Shown here piece after piece: positions 10,716 to 21,789 of a stretch of 64,000 nucleotides of DNA. Both the position numbers and the translations under genes were made by a program. The notes beneath the pieces are model-generated. The model was given only the letters and a program-made list of their open reading frames with translations, made no database searches and was not told the DNA's origin. Position 1 is the stretch's first letter; every line of letters starts with the position of its first letter. Source of the stretch: Pelobates cultripes. Lineage: Eukaryota > Chordata > Amphibia > Anura > Pelobatidae. The DNA lies in the NCBI GenBank assembly GCA_933207985.1, contig OW240912.1, positions 367,257,667 through 367,321,666 on the forward strand, in the 5' to 3' direction.

Positions 10716-10718
<3 letters not shown>
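9667..10718 (-). repeat. 5' LTR of the Gmr1-like element
   Basis: 1052 bp. It is the near-identical partner of the LTR at 4044-5136 and lacks its 41 bp segment. The right neighbour is a TA tract (about 10719-10755), not the sequence that follows the empty site in copy 2 of the duplication (ATTTTGTCTT at 31928). Confidence 0.95.

Positions 10719-10755
<37 letters not shown>
10719..10755. repeat. (AT)n microsatellite at the edge of the LTR element
   Basis: Alternating AT directly abutting the LTR. From here to about 11440 the DNA is AT-rich and I recognise no gene or repeat family. Confidence 0.9.
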
Positions 10756-10760
<5 letters not shown>

Positions 10761-11444
10761 TTGTATATTTATATTAAAAAAGTGGAATACACCAGAGGGA
10801 AGAGATCACTTTTTGTGGTAAAAATAGTCACTAGGATTGTTTGATTATGCGGAATCTTTATCCATTTTATTTTGGCGGAGATTCATTGCAGTACTATGAA
10901 AGCTGTAAAGTCGGAAAAGGCTTCAGTGGGAATATAGTGGTTTAATTGGCTTTTCTTTTAGGCTGGTTCTGCCTAGCACTCCTTAGAGCATGACAGCACC
11001 ATTGAATCATAGGAAACTATAGTGATTGGGTGCCAATTTCTTACAGTACAGTAAATTACTTTTTTGTTTTCTCTGCGTACATATTACTATTTTGGTAAAC
11101 ACAGTCTAAACTAATTTTAATATCTGAAACCCCAAATCGAGATGCCTGCCAGACTATTTCATGCTGATACCGTGAAACGGGCATCTTTAATGTCCAGCAA
11201 CATCCATTTTTTCCACCATCTGAGTTTTTCTCTGTCTCAGCAATATGCAAAGACTACTCACCCTTCATGCTTCTCTTGTTTTGTAATTTCCTTGTGTCCC
11301 ATGCTGTCAACAGAAATGGCAAGCACATTTATAAACCCAAACACGTTAGATGTTCTCTTATTTTAGTCCAAAACCCATGAGCTAGGTACTATTTCTTCCA
11401 AACGTATGCAAACCTTTATCTTCTAAAACTAATTGCAACAGTTA

Positions 11445-12833
11445 CAGTTGCAAAAAAAAGTATGTGAACACTTTGGAATGATATGGATTTCTGCACAAAT
11501 TGGTCATAAAATGTGATCTGATCATCATGTAAGTCACAACAATAGACAATCACAGTCGGCTTAAACTAATAACACACAAAGAATTAAATGTTGCCATGTT
11601 TTTATTGAACACACCATGTAAACATTCACAGTGCAGGTGGAACAAGTATGTTAACCCCTAGACTAATGACATCTCCAAGAGCTAATTGGAGTAAGATGTC
11701 AGCCAACTGGAGTCCAATCAATGAGATGAGATTGGAGGTGTTGGTTACAGCTGCCCTGCCCTATAAAAAACACACACTAGTTCTGGGTTTGCTTTTCACA
11801 AGAAGCATTGCCTGATGTGAATGATGCCTCGCACAAAAGAGCTCTCAGAAGACCTACGAATAAGAATTGTTGACTTGCATTAGTTAGTGAATCTACAATA
11901 CGTAAAACACTAAACAAGAATGGATTTTATGGGAGGATACCACAGAGGAAGCCACTGCTGTCCAAACAAAACATTGCTGCACGTTTACAGTTTGCACAAG
12001 AGCACCTAGATGTTCCACAGCAGTACTGGCAAAATATTCTGTGGACAGATGAAACTAAAGTTGAGTTGTTTGGAAGAAACACACAACACTATGTGTGGCG
12101 AAAAAAAGGCACAGCACACCAACATCAAAACCTCATCCCAACTGTGAAGTATGGTGGTGGGGGCATCATGGTTTGGGGCTGCTTTGCTGCATCAGGGCCT
12201 GGACGGATTGCTATCATCGAAGAAAAAATGAATTCCCAAGTTTATCAAGACATTTTGCAGGAGAACTTAAGGCCATCTGTCTACCAGCTGAAGCTCAACA
12301 GAAGATGGGTGTTGCAACAGGACAATGACCCAAAGCATAAATGTAAATCAACAACAGAATGGCTTAAACAAAACAAAATACGCCTTCTGAAGTGGCCCAG
12401 TCAGAGTCCTGACCTCAACCCGATTGAGATGCTGTGGCATGACCTCAAGAAAGCGAATCACACCACACATCCCAAGAATATTGCTGAACTGAAACAGTTC
12501 TGTAACGAGGAATGGTCAAGAATTAATCCTGACTGTTATGCACGTCTGATCTGCAACTACAGGAAACGTTTGGTTGAAGTTATTGCTGCCAAAGGAGGTT
12601 GAACCAGTTATTAAATCCACGGGTTCACATACTTTTTCCACCTGCACTGTGAATCTTTACATGGTGTGTTCAATAAAAACATGGCAACATTTCATTCTTT
12701 GTGTGTTATTAGTTTAAGCAGACTGTGATTGTCTATTGTTGTGACTTAGATGATGATCACATCACATTTTCTGACCAATTTGTGCAGAAATCCATATCAT
12801 TCCAAAGGGTTCACATACTTTTTCTTGCAACTG
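11445..12833 (+). mobile_element. Tc1-like transposon, internally deleted (copy A)
   Basis: 1389 bp, flanked by the TA target dinucleotide on both sides (11443-11444 and 12834-12835). The terminal inverted repeats are about 210 bp. Each holds an outer and an inner copy of a short direct repeat (AAGTATGTGAACCC type), the IR/DR layout known from Sleeping Beauty-like elements. Copy B at 62264-63885 is the same family in opposite orientation and 233 bp longer; the difference is a deletion in the transposase gene here. The left outer end reads CAGTTGCAAAAAAAAG. Confidence 0.95.
11821..12602 (+). pseudogene. Tc1-like DD34E transposase, internally deleted
   Basis: The gene starts with MPRTKELSEDLRIRIVDLH and is then cut: codons for most of the paired-like DNA-binding domain (about residues 20-98) are missing, and a stop follows the junction at about 11881. 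The reading continues with homologous sequence and an open stretch of 178 codons at 12066-12602. Catalytic residues visible: D in WTDETK (about 12046), D in QQDNDPKH, and E in NPIEMLW, with 34 residues between the last two. Without the DNA-binding domain the product cannot be active, but the ends could still be mobilised. Confidence 0.92.
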
Positions 12834-12835
12834 TA

Positions 12836-15583
12836 CATCCTCTTCATGTAAGGTTAATCACTAAAATGGGAATTGTGGAGAACTGGAATTTTTTTATCTA
12901 AAATAACTAAATTGGTCCATTTTTCTTACTCAGCTTTTCCTGTCTTAATGCATCATAACTCCTGGTTTTCAAAGATGAGACAAGAACATTAGGGTGAGAA
13001 TGCCCTCAATCCCTGGCCATCTCACGTAATTCCATAAGTAACATATCATATGCCATATATTAAATATTCTACATTGTATTTACCAAACAGCTATCTCCGT
13101 CCAAAGATTCAAATCCCCAGTTTTTCAGCACATTATAACTTACCTGTATTAAAGGACAACTGTCATCAAATATTCACTTCTCATTTTTGAAACTTATCTT
13201 ATCTAGTAAAACAATGTTTTGTTTTTTATATATATGATGTACATTGATTTTCTTTGAGAAAACTTTGCCTTTTTATCTGGATGAGCAGCCATTTTGGTTC
13301 AGATTCTACTGTTATTTGACCAACTGCTGCTCAACATATCTTGCCTACCAATCACAGCATTGCCCTTCATGTCCTTCATAAGAGCGACAGGAACTGCTGT
13401 GTGTGTCTGTCTGCTCTCTCAACAATTTAAAAATGACTTTTTCTGTTATATTTATGTTTATTTCCAGTCTGTTTACTTCTACTTTGGACTTACAGGGAGC
13501 AAACATTATGTGTGCTTGCAAGTCCCCATTCAGGTCTCAAGCAAGCAAATAAGCTTTTAATCTGTGCTCTGTGTATAGTAAGTATTGGAAAAGTACAATT
13601 TGCACTGCTTTTAACATTAAAGTATTATCATATACTATACACAATACAGTTTGTGCAAATTACTGAGTTCATAAAGTCAAAATAATGCTTGAGATATTCT
13701 TAATTGGCACCATCTGGACTTTAAAATACTTGTAGATATATGTAAAAAAAAAAACAGAAAATAATCAATAACACTGCAGCTTGTCTGGTGCTTGGTTTAA
13801 GACACACAGCAGAGATATTAGGCTAGCACTCACATGCAATAGAGCTATAGACCAGGGTAAAACAGCATGCAGCACTATCTCCACTGATGGATATGTAGCT
13901 CCCAGATAGTGACAAAGCTGCTTTAACAGCTAATGCAATTTTTTCTACATTCTTACATTAAAACCTTTGGTGAACAAATATCCAACTGGTTGTCCGCATC
14001 CACACATTCTAATTATATGAAATACATTTAAAATTGTATTGCAAATGATTTTTCTTCATCTAGTTGGGTTGCCATGTGTTAATTCATCAAGGCAATTGCA
14101 GCTAAAATATAGTAAGTAACATGTTTATAAACATACTACAGTTTGTGAATTCTGTTTTGTATACTTGTCATTCAGTATACTCAAAACAGCGTGCCCTAAA
14201 GTTAACAACATAAAATCAAAAAGTCTGCTTTTAAGACTTAATATTATACTCTTTGTAAATAGTGTCAGCCACTGCACATTGAAGGAATAAAAAGCCTTTG
14301 GCTTGGGAATACAAATGCAATTTGCCAGCACAATTAAATAAATATGTGTGAGTGTTTTACAGTGCAATTAGTCAGATCATTACTGCAGCATAAAGATATT
14401 ATAGATTGGCATGGGCGAGCCTTTGTTCTAGAAAATCTAGAGAATTCCTATAACCCATATGTTTTTAATGATGATGTAGGACTACAATAACAGCATCTAT
14501 TACATTTTAATTGTTCACCTAAGAACAACATACAGGGAAGTTTAGGGGATAAAGATTGGAAGTTACTGGATACATATACTGTGGTTTTATGTTTTGCTCT
14601 GAAATCTGTATTTTATATTACAGCATCATTACGACAACAGTGACATTTTAATTTTGACATTTTTAAGCTGACATTTTAAAAGTGATTTGTTTATCCCATG
14701 ATACCATACTATGAAATAAGTATCAGTTTCTTTCTCACACACCTATATGTAGATACATTAATACAGTAGATAGAAAGATATATATTCATATTACCCTCCA
14801 CCTACTGATCAATATGCTGTATTAACTTATCTACATAAAGGTGTGTGAGAATGAGAGCTTTAGATAACTCCAGGGGAGTTGTCTAAATTCCAGGGGAACT
14901 CAACCTCTTTTGCCTGGGACCAGTTTCTGCCTTTCTCTTGTGAGACTTCCAGGTACAGGTTTAAAAAGTTTGCATACATGGCTTTCAACTGATCCCGGTA
15001 AATAACTGCTAGCAGATTAATAAATAACTACGCACTATTATTACATATCTTGAGTGTAGATAATAAACCAAAGAATAGGCAGTTTGTTAGAAGAATATTT
15101 CATATCTAAAATTTCTCCTGTACTGCAAAGAATAAAATACCAAAGAAAATAGTTCCAGAACATCATAGTGATGTGGTGTCCCTTTATTCAAGTGCCCAAA
15201 GTGTACAAAGCTTTGAATGAAGGGGCACTGCTTCACTAGGACATGTTGGAACCTCCATGCACCTTCCATTATGATGGCATTTTGTAGGAAAGGTGGTCGG
15301 AACTCACGATGTTCAGCAAATGCTACCCCAAGTGCCTAGCTAATATGACAGAACAAAATAGAATGAATATGCCTTAAAGGACATTTTAAGCAGTACCTTT
15401 CCAGTTTTTGCATATTGTATTACATATGTACACCCAGGATAAGAAGATCATGAGATAAAATCATATATACATGCATAGACAAATGCATTAAATTGGGGCA
15501 CATTAGACAATTCAAATAATTAGAAGAATATATTTTAAAATTAAAAAACTCATGATTATGTTACAATGTTACAAACACAAAAT
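12836..15583. other. AT-rich interval, no gene recognised
   Basis: No open frame with recognisable protein similarity. The one structured part is an imperfect inverted repeat at about 14733-14767 and 14815-14850 (arms about 34 bp, beginning TTCTCACACACCT), with a loop of about 50 bases. It may be a small MITE. Confidence 0.6.
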
Positions 15584-16639
15584 TATATATTTTTTTTCCC
15601 AAGAAAATAATTTATAAATTGCTTCCATTCATCAAATACATACAATTTTCAGTGGAATGATTTATTGTGTATTCAAGGTCTCCTACAGTGCAGTAAAAGT
15701 TATATATTGTGACAAATGACCAAGTCACTGGGAAACTGGATCCATTACTCAAATACAGGTGATAACGTTTAAATATGAAAAGCTTTCAAGGAAAATCTAC
15801 TATTTTAGCAATCCCTCAAATATCTGTTGAAACCCAGCTTTATATATTGATATAAATGAGCCCTAGAGGAAATAAATGGCTCTGCAGCTTCTATACCTGG
15901 TGGTCAAGGATGAGAAATGGTAACTACACTGAACAAAATTATAAATGCGACACTTTTGTTTTTGCCCCTATTTTTCACGAGCTGAACTCAAAGATCTAAG
16001 ACTTTTTCTATGTACACAAAAGGCCTCTAGAGTGGCCTTTTATTGTGGCCAGCCTTAGGCACACCTGTGCAACAATCATGCTGTCTAATCAGCATCTTGA
16101 TATTCCACACACCTGTGAGGTGGATGGATTATCTCGGCAAAGAAGTGCTCATTAACACAGGTTTAGACAGATCTGTGAACAATATTTGAGAGAAATAGGC
16201 CTTTTGTTTACATAGAAAAAGTCTTAGATCTTTGAGTTCAGCTCATAAAAAATAGGGGCAAAAACAAAAGTGTCGCATTTATAATTTTGTTCAGTGTAGT
16301 TACCATTTCTCATCCTTGACCACCAAGTATAGAAGCTGCAGAGCCATTTATTTCCTCTACGGCCCATTTATATCAATATATAAAGCTGGGTTTCAACAGA
16401 TATTTGAGGGATTGCTAAAATAGTAGATTTTCCTTGAAAGCTTTTCATATTTAAACGTTATCACCTGTATTTGAGTAATGGATCCAGTTTCCCAGTGACT
16501 TGGTCATTTGTCACAATATATAACTTTTACTGCACTGTAGGAGACCTTGAATACACAATAAATCATTCCACTGAAAATTGTATGTATTTGATGAATGGAA
16601 GCAATTTATAAATTATTTTCTTGGGAAAAAAAATATATA
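15584..16639. repeat. 1.06 kb imperfect palindrome
   Basis: The left arm (15584-15926) and right arm (16297-16639) are inverse complements for about 343 bp with only a few mismatches, for example CTATACCTGG against CTATACTTGG. The centre is the MITE at 15927-16296, whose own ends continue the palindrome. Arms in single-copy-looking DNA outside a MITE are unusual: a genomic inverted duplication or a foldback artefact of assembly could produce them. A sequence gap lies 220 bases downstream. Confidence 0.92.
15927..16296. mobile_element. Tc1/mariner-type MITE
   Basis: 370 bp with terminal inverted repeats starting CACTGAACAAAATTATAAA and about 100 bp long, flanked by TA on both sides (15925-15926 and 16297-16298). 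The internal region contains GGCCAGCCTTAGGCACACC. This matches a short non-autonomous family widespread in fish and amphibians. It has no coding capacity. Confidence 0.85.
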
Positions 16640-16858
16640 CCGTATTTTTCGCTGCATAAGACACACTTTTTTCCCCCTCAAAAGTGAGGGGAAATGTCTG
16701 TGCGTCTTATGGAGCGAATGTGAAGAATTACTTACCTGTCTTGGAGCGTGGGCCGGCTTCACAGCGCGCTCCGCGGTCCAGGAACTTCTATTTCAGGTTC
16801 CGGTTTCTGGCGGGACTGAAAGGAAGTGCACACTCAGTGTGCACACTTCCTTTCAGTC
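16640..16858. mobile_element. End of a DNA transposon, cut by the assembly gap
   Basis: Begins CCGTATTTTTCGCTGCATAA, with a nearby inverse partner TTATGGAGCGAATG, a terminus I know as a common vertebrate DNA-transposon end of uncertain superfamily. The last about 45 bases before the gap form a strong hairpin: arms ACTGAAAGGAAGTG and CACTTCCTTTCAGT (16815-16858). Confidence 0.55.
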
Positions 16859-16958
16859 NNNNNNNNNNNNNNNNNNNNNNNNNNNNNNNNNNNNNNNNNN
16901 NNNNNNNNNNNNNNNNNNNNNNNNNNNNNNNNNNNNNNNNNNNNNNNNNNNNNNNNNN
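16859..16958. other. Assembly gap, 100 N
   Basis: Exactly 100 N, the conventional placeholder for a gap of unknown length. Reading frames spanning it are meaningless. Confidence 1.
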
Positions 16959-17465
16959 TGGAAATTGTAAAGATTTTAGCTTTCAGAATTTTGTTTGTAT
17001 TGGCATTGATGTAGTAATCACCCCCATTAGAGAGGAAGTGACACAGAAAAAGTACTGGCCATGAAAGAGACCGAAGATCCATAGATTGAAAACCACCACT
17101 CCTATGGGTTTAAATATAGATCTGGATACACTAGTTTTTAAGGATTCATTTTAGATGGGATTTTCAATTAATCACTTTTCACTTTTTACATAATAGTATT
17201 TTTATCTTGCATTTTGCTCTAATTATTTTATCCATTTTTTTCTTTTAGCATCAAAAAACAGGAGTAGTTATTCATTTACAGCTGTTCCATCAATATATTC
17301 ATTATTTTATCTTTTTACCAGAATGTGAGGTTGCATATGGTTGTTTCCATGCTTTTTAATTTGTTTACAATACTTTTTATATGTGCAATTTTGATAGAAC
17401 AATATATTTATCACACTTTATGTATATTAGTACAGTTTGATCATTTTTTTATGTACTTATATATT

Positions 17466-17990
17466 TGTATTTTATTATTATTATTATGTTATTATTTATA
17501 TAGCGCCAACAAATTCTGCAGCGCTTTACAATGGGTGGACGAACAGACATGTAGTTGTAACCACACACACAGGAACAGAGTTGTTGAGGGCCCTGCTCAA
17601 TGAGCTTACATGCTAGAGGGAGTGGGGTAAAGTGACACAAAAGGTAATGTTAGTATTAGACTAATGACAGTTGCAAGAGAGGGATCAGTTGGGAGCTATT
17701 AACAGTTTAATTGATACGCTGTTATGAAGAAGTGGGTTTTTTAATGATTTTTTGAAGGAGTGGACACTGGGTGAGCATCTAACGGAGGAGGGAAGTGAGT
17801 TCCACAGGAATGGTGCAGCCCTCGAGAAATCTTGAAGGTGAGCATCAGAGGTGGGAGTACGGACCGAAGATAGACTTAAGTCTTCAGCAGAGCGTAAGGG
17901 CCTAGACGGGACATACTTGTGTATTAGTGAGGATAGATAGGTGGGAGCAGCATTATGTAGAAATTTGAAAGCAATTTGATCCCCACAAAC
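17466..17990 (-). mobile_element. 3' end of an L2/CR1-like LINE (copy A)
   Basis: On the minus strand the element ends in a UTR with ATTGTAAAGCGCTGCAG and GGCGCTATATAAAT, followed by an (AAT)n tail. The homologous copy at 32948-33480 keeps more of the RT C-terminus. This copy is more decayed; only scattered codons resembling the LINE C-terminus remain. Confidence 0.7.
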
Positions 17991-18179
17991 GATTCTTTAC
18001 ATGTATATAGATCATTGCATCTAGTTTTTAATAATTTTCTTTATACTGATATTTTAAACACATAATCTAAGTTTGTTGTGACACATATTGTATTATTGTT
18101 CTTTAAATATATGAATCACTATGGCACCATGTTCCAAATGATTTTAAATATCTGCTCGGACCTTGTGTCTACTTGCGTA

Positions 18180-18600
18180 TATTATCAATAAAGTTGTTTG
18201 TGTTTCAGGCTGCATGCGCGGTGAGTTATTGATACGTGACGACGCTAGATGTCACATTCTCTCTCTCGTTCTGCGCATGCGCGCGCATTAGAAAGTCGTG
18301 CAAAACTCTGTATTTAAACGCCAGAATATAAGAAGACACACAGCTCATGGAAAAGTAAAAAACAAAACGTGTTGAGCTTACACAAACGCCCCCGATAAGG
18401 CTAAGAAGTTGAAGCCGTTTCCTGCAGAATTATCAGGACTGTATCTAGCTTCTAACAAGTTCCTTTCTAGACTGGAAATCAATATTGTCACTCTGGCATC
18501 CTGAGATACCATCGGCAGTAATTGACTCTATGGGGACTAAGCCCTTTTGTGGCTGAAATGCTATTTTGCACACTAAGGAATATTTCTTATTGTGCCACTA
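18180..18600 (+). mobile_element. Possible Penelope-like UTR fragment
   Basis: A CpG-rich patch (GCATGCGCGCGCATTAG), TATTTAAACGCC, then ACAAAACGTGTTGAGC. The order resembles the pLTR of PLEs, and the last block resembles a decayed hammerhead 3' part. There is no coding support. The rest of 17991-18825 is AT-rich with nothing recognised. Confidence 0.35.
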
Positions 18601-18825
18601 TTTTTGTGAATGTATTTTAATTGTTTTACTCTTAAATATTATCGTTAAATGCATCACTATATATCTTTTTCCCATTTTTATTTCATGTTATCCTCTACCA
18701 ACCGACTGGTAATTATATTCACACATATGTGATAGTGGTGACCTATTTTGTATATGTTTTTTTTTAACTATACTACACCTGTTTTATACAGAGTGTAGTT
18801 CAGAATGACATGGTTAGGATCCTGT

Positions 18826-19200
18826 AGGATATTGTGGGATTTCCAGATGCAGACAGACAAGCAAATCCTGGCCAACCGACCCAACATCATGGACAAGACA
18901 TGGAACAGAAGACTGCAGTAGTGGTCTATACCCAGTTACAATAACCTCAAGAAGAAGGAACATGAGAAGGTGGACAAATATCAAGAACTGAAAGAAAAGC
19001 TAGAAAAGATGTGGAAAGTGAAGTCAATAGTAGTCCCAGATGTGGTGGGAACACTCAGGGTTGTAGCCCTCAAGATGGCTTCAGACGATTACAGATGGAA
19101 AATTTGAAATCTGTGTCCAGAATAGGGCAGTTCTAGGTACAGCTAAGATACTGTGTAGATTTGTTAGACTCCCAGGCCTCTTGAAGAGGATTCAAGAATG
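18826..19200 (+). pseudogene. C-terminus of an RLE-type non-LTR retrotransposon
   Basis: One frame reads ILWDFQMQTDKQILANRP and, after disruptions, KKKEHEKVDKYQELKEKL and KMWKVKSIVVPDVVGTL. This matches the conserved C-terminal region of LINEs with a restriction-enzyme-like endonuclease (R2/R4/NeSL group), in which the QTD...NRPD segment precedes a PD-type nuclease motif and the EK-rich helix. Stops and substitutions (the expected ANRPDI reads ANRPNI) show it is dead. Only this end is preserved; upstream sequence is unrecognisable. Confidence 0.7.
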
Positions 19201-19233
19201 AGAAAGTCAGATTTTATTATTAAAAAATAAATA

Positions 19234-20370
19234 AATATATATGTAGAAAAATGTTTTGGGACACAGCTCTTAATTATTGGCTTCAGATGTTTCAATCAGA
19301 CTAATTGCCACAGGTGTATACAACCAAGCAGCTAGCCATGTAGTCTGCATTTATAAACATTTGTGGAAAAAAATGGGTCTTTCTGAAGAGCTCAGTGAGT
19401 TCATGTGTGGTACTGTGATAGGATGTCACCTTTGCAAAATGTCAGTACCTGAAATTTCATCCCTGCTAGATATTCCATGGTCAACTCTAAGTGGTATTAT
19501 TTGAAAGTGGAAGCATCTAGGAACAGCAGCACCTCAGCTTCAAAGGGGAAGACCACGTAAAGTCACAAAGCCAGGTCACCGAGTACTGAGATGCTATGTA
19601 AAAGTTTCCAATGCTTTACTGTTTCCATAGCTAAAGACTTCCACACTTACACTGGCATTAATATTAACAGAGAACTTTGTGTTGGGAGCTTCATGGAATG
19701 GGTTACCATGGCTGAGCAGCTGCATGGAAGCCTCACAACCAAGTACAATGACAAGCATCGGTTCTAGTGGTGTAAAGCACACCGCCACTGGACTCTGGAG
19801 CAGGTGAAACGTGTTCTGGGGAGTGACAAATCATGCTTCTCTGTTTGGCAGTCTGAAGGGTGAGCCTGTGTTTGGTGGACGCCAGAAGAACGTTACCTGC
19901 CTGACTGCGTTGTGCCAACTGTGAAGTTTGGTCAAGGCGGCATAATGAGGCTGTTTCTTCCAGTGAAGGGAAATCTTATTTTTTCAGCATACCAAGACAT
20001 AATAGACAATGCTATTCTTCCAACATTGTGGGAACAATTTGGTGAAGGCCCTCCTCTATTCCAGCATGACTGTACACCAGTGCACAATGCAAGGTCCATA
20101 AAGGCATGTTTGGATGATTTTTGTGTGGAAGAGTCTGGATGGCCCGCACAGAGCCATGACCTCAACCCCATCAAACCCTTGGGATGAACTGAAATGATAT
20201 TGTGAGCCAGGCCTTCTCATCCAACATCCGTGTCCGATCTCGCAAATGCTCTACTGGATGAAAGGAGGGACCAACTACATATTAATGTGTATGTATTTAG
20301 ACTGTGATGTCATAAAAGTCCCTATTGGTGTAATGGTCAGGTGTTCCAAAACTTTTGTCTATAGAGTGTA
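19234..20370 (+). pseudogene. Tc1-like transposon of a second family, decayed transposase
   Basis: Ends: GTAGAAAAATGTTTTGGGAC on the left and, inverted, TCCAAAACTTTTGTCTATAG on the right. The reading frame is broken by several stops. Recognisable blocks: MGLSEELSEF (N-terminus), a helix-turn-helix region (ISSLLDIPWSTLSG), WVTMAEQLHGSL-like sequence, KRVLGSDKSCFSVWQ, FQHDCTPVHNARSIKA (second catalytic D) and WPAQSHDLNPIKPLG, where the expected catalytic E after NPI is K. This family is distinct from the IR/DR Tc1 copies at 11.4 and 62.3 kb. Confidence 0.88.
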
Positions 20371-20785
20371 TATTCTTAAGCTAAGAATTTTTTTTTATTT
20401 GTGGGCACTTACCTATGCTCACAAGCTGGTTATATCTAGAATTTGCACGCATGAATAGAAAATAAACTTAAGCACTTGAAGGATGTTGTGTTTGAAAGAG
20501 AGAGCACTGTATTTAGAAAGAGTTGAATGCTATAAGAAAACTATATAAGTGGAGCAAATGCTGATGTGTGGGATGTATGGTGGATTGGTTATACATTGTT
20601 TTGTGTTTATTCAAGGTTAACATTGTGCTTATATGCAGATCCTTTTGTGCACTTTTGGGTTGATAATGGGTATTTGTTTAGGTAATTACTGCTATTTTAA
20701 CCACTAGAATCAAGTATAAATATTTTTACTTTCCTGTATTTTACAGAATTCAATTTAGTCCATAAAGCCGTTCTGAATCTTGAAA

Positions 20786-20836
20786 TGATTACCAGCCTGT
20801 AGAGTATCAAATTTGTGCTCTACAGGCTGGTAATCA
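20786..20836. other. Perfect 19 bp hairpin
   Basis: TGATTACCAGCCTGTAGAG at 20786-20804 and its exact inverse complement at 20818-20836, with a 13-base loop. No flanking TA or TTAA duplication is evident. It could be a remnant MITE tip or a transcribed stem-loop. Confidence 0.75.
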
Positions 20837-21239
20837 CTGACATACAGTAGTGCCCTACTTCTAAACAATAAAGGAAGTTTCAATGGGTCGTATTATTCCT
20901 ACAGTCAGAAAGATGGGAGGAGTGAATGGACCATTTCACTGTTAGCATTGCAATAGCATTCCAGAGATTGATAATGATTCCTATAGAAATTTTCAATACC
21001 TTTATTTTAAAACTATATTATTTAACTGGATTTACAATTTGTGGGCTTTCTGTTCAAATGCAGACCTTCTTTTAAATTTTTTTGACATTTTTAGTAAGCA
21101 TTACTGCATGCTATCAGGGTCCTTACAAAAACATATAAACAAGGTATTTGACTGTTTTTGTTTACCTACTGTATGTGTGAAAAACCTTTTTAATGTTACT
21201 ACTTTTTTTAATAAAGGTTTATTGATTTCAATTTTTATT

Positions 21240-21310
21240 AAGTGTTCTTGCATAGCAAGACCACTTATGTTATCTCACATATATATTATTAAGTGTTCTT
21301 GCATAGCATA
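21240..21310. repeat. Hairpin repeat, one and a half units
   Basis: AAGTGTTCTTGCATAGCAAG followed by ACCACTT folds into a hairpin (arms AAGTG-TCTTGC and GCAAGA-CACTT, loop ATA). A second unit begins at about 21291 and loses the second arm. The motif recurs in fish and frog genomes as part of an interspersed repeat; I cannot name the family. Confidence 0.6.
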
Positions 21311-21689
21311 GAATGGTTCACGGAATATCGTCGTTCTAGAGTGGGAGCTGGCAAATACTGAAAAATCAGGACATGATTTCTAAACTGCCACCACTCCCTT
21401 ATTTTCAGACCCACCTACACAAATCTTAAATCAAAACGTTCAGCTATCCCTGCTGCCACTAGAAATGTCCACGGCTAAGCCATAGTCCTGATAGTTTTCA
21501 CGATATGACCATTTGTTTGCAACTCATGCTGTCCATTGACATTCATTGAAACTCCACTCTAGCCAGCTAAAATTTGAAGGGCAATTTCTAAACTGCGACT
21601 GTGCCTTCATTGATTCTCACAATATAAAGCTCTGACAAAATACTCTGACCTGTGCCAGGCTGCAGCAGCAAGTGATGGACAGGGCCTTT

Positions 21690-21789
21690 TGTACACCTGC
21701 TAATGGTTTTATAAATGTATGTTTTAATGTAACTGTGAAGCACTTTTGGCAACAATGTTGCAATTAAATGTGCTTTATAAATAAATAAT
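21690..21789 (+). mobile_element. Possible L2-type LINE or SINE 3' tail
   Basis: GAAGCACTTTTGGCAAC and AATGTGCTTTATAAATAAAT resemble the common L2-type 3' terminus ending in short TAAA repeats. No coding sequence is attached. Confidence 0.4.

Larger units (their letters stand above)
4044..10718 (-). mobile_element. Gmr1-like Ty3/Gypsy LTR retrotransposon, nearly complete
   Basis: A 6.7 kb element transcribed on the minus strand. Reading right to left: 5' LTR (9667-10718), primer binding site, gag (9601-8511), protease and integrase (8510 to about 7128), then integrase C-terminus, reverse transcriptase and RNase H (about 7174-5210), polypurine tract, 3' LTR (4044-5136). Integrase before RT is the diagnostic order of Gmr1-like elements, which are Gypsy by sequence but copia-like in order. 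There is no env. Damage: a frameshift and an in-frame TGA in gag, and a frameshift in integrase. The usual 5 bp target duplication is not visible: the left flank ends CCTAC and the right flank is a TA tract. Confidence 0.93.

Noticed and set aside
16578..17082. Frames spanning the N gap
   Set aside because: They consist largely of undefined residues.
18361..18420. A fourth hammerhead-like motif
   Set aside because: Only ACAAAACGTGTTGAGC fits; the CTGATGA box and stem II are not convincing.
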